Below, piece after piece: positions 5,805-6,153 of a stretch of 6,153 nt of DNA. The DNA lies in NCBI GenBank assembly GCA_030690515.1, contig JAUYGP010000655.1:1-6153 (forward strand), given 5' to 3'. The DNA comes from Giesbergeria sp. Its GTDB lineage: Bacteria > Pseudomonadota > Gammaproteobacteria > Burkholderiales > Burkholderiaceae_C. Within the stretch, counting starts at the first letter, position 1, and each line of letters opens with the position of its first letter. The translations under genes were made by a program, and so were the position numbers. The notes beneath the pieces are model-generated. The model saw only the letters and a program-made list of their open reading frames with translations, was not told the DNA's origin and made no database searches.

Positions 5805-6153
5805 ATGAACAAGGAAATGTCTGAAGCGCTCACCCGCGTCGGTCCCGGCACGCGCATGGGCAACCTGATGCGCCGCTACTGGGTGCCGGCACTGGCATCG
5901 AGCGAAATCCCCGAAGCCGACGGGCCGCAGGTGCGCGTGCAACTGCTGGGCGAGAAGCTGCTCGCCTTTCGCAATAGCGATGGCAAGGCTTGCCTGATCG
6001 GCGAATTCTGCTCGCACCGAGGCGTGTCGCTGTACTTCGGCCGCAACGAGCACAACGGCATCCGCTGCGCCTACCACGGCGTGAAGTTCGACGGCATGGG
6101 GCAATGTGTGGACGTGCCGTCCGCGCCTCAGGCTTGCGCGCGCATGCACATAA
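5805..6153 (+). CDS. Rieske-type aromatic ring-hydroxylating oxygenase, large subunit (N-terminal part)
   Basis: The frame is open from ATG 5805 to the window end (116 codons), so the catalytic domain is missing here. The start region EALTRVGPGTRMGNLMRRYW resembles phthalate 4,5-dioxygenase-like large subunits. The Rieske 2Fe-2S site is complete: C69-S-H71, 16 residues, then C88-A-Y-H91. The enzyme would take electrons from a separate reductase and oxidise an aromatic acid in the cytoplasm. Two variants from the common form are seen: CSHRG instead of CPHRG, and YHGVKFD where YHGWKFD is usual. The ATG at 5805 gives the family's usual N-terminal length and has GGAG 8 bases upstream; an ATG at 5778 would add nine residues, and a TAA at 5760-5762 limits the frame. 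It is divergent from iclR, with a strong promoter and operator candidates between them. The substrate is unknown, and it is not shown whether it is a paralogue of the oxygenase at the window start. Confidence 0.9.
   Translation, partial: MNKEMSEALTRVGPGTRMGNLMRRYWVPALASSEIPEADGPQVRVQLLGEKLLAFRNSDGKACLIGEFCSHRGVSLYFGRNEHNGIRCAYHGVKFDGMGQCVDVPSAPQACARMHI

Noticed and set aside
5736..6149. Minus-strand open frame overlapping the second oxygenase
   Set aside because: It runs opposite a gene with an intact Rieske motif, promoter and ribosome binding site, and shows no domain of its own.
1..6153. Mobile elements, CRISPR arrays, tRNA or other RNA genes
   Set aside because: No transposase or integrase reading frame, repeat-spacer pattern, terminal inverted repeats or tRNA-like cloverleaf was seen on either strand.

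Overview
The window reads as a piece of an aromatic-compound catabolism locus from a high-GC proteobacterium. A betaproteobacterium of the Comamonadaceae type (Hydrogenophaga, Variovorax or Acidovorax-like) is the most likely source. That is inferred from codon use, the tightly packed operon and the resemblance of the proteins to families common there; no marker gene in the window fixes the taxon.

Layout: (1) bases 1-224 hold the C-terminal end of a Rieske-type ring-hydroxylating oxygenase large subunit. (2) Bases 259-4866 hold a complete five-gene branched-chain amino acid type (HAAT/Liv) ABC importer in the classical order: periplasmic binding protein, LivH permease, LivM permease, LivG ATPase, LivF ATPase. 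The last four genes are coupled by ATGA, GTGA and TGATG stop/start overlaps. An 87-base gap with a GC-rich hairpin and T-rich tail separates the binding-protein gene from the permease genes. (3) Convergent to these, on the minus strand, is an IclR-family regulator (4903-5652). (4) After a roughly 150-base AT-richer divergent control region, a second Rieske oxygenase large subunit starts at 5805 and runs off the window end.

How the parts fit: a Liv-type importer between two aromatic-ring oxygenases, with a binding protein resembling those in aromatic catabolic clusters, suggests uptake of an aromatic acid rather than leucine or valine. The oxygenases would then hydroxylate or demethylate it, and IclR would sense the substrate or an intermediate. 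The exact substrate cannot be read from the sequence, and no oxygenase reductase partner is present in the window.

The most informative non-coding signal lies between iclR and the second oxygenase. A near-consensus sigma-70 promoter (TTGACA, 16 bases, TAAAAT) faces the oxygenase. Two palindromes share the same 7-5-7 design (right arm TGGACTG in both), one of them covering the -10 box, and a third TGGAC box follows about 20 bases downstream. This is a good candidate for the operator set of the adjacent IclR protein. I see no clearly new type of system; the gene families are known, and the interest is in substrate, regulation and some motif variants.
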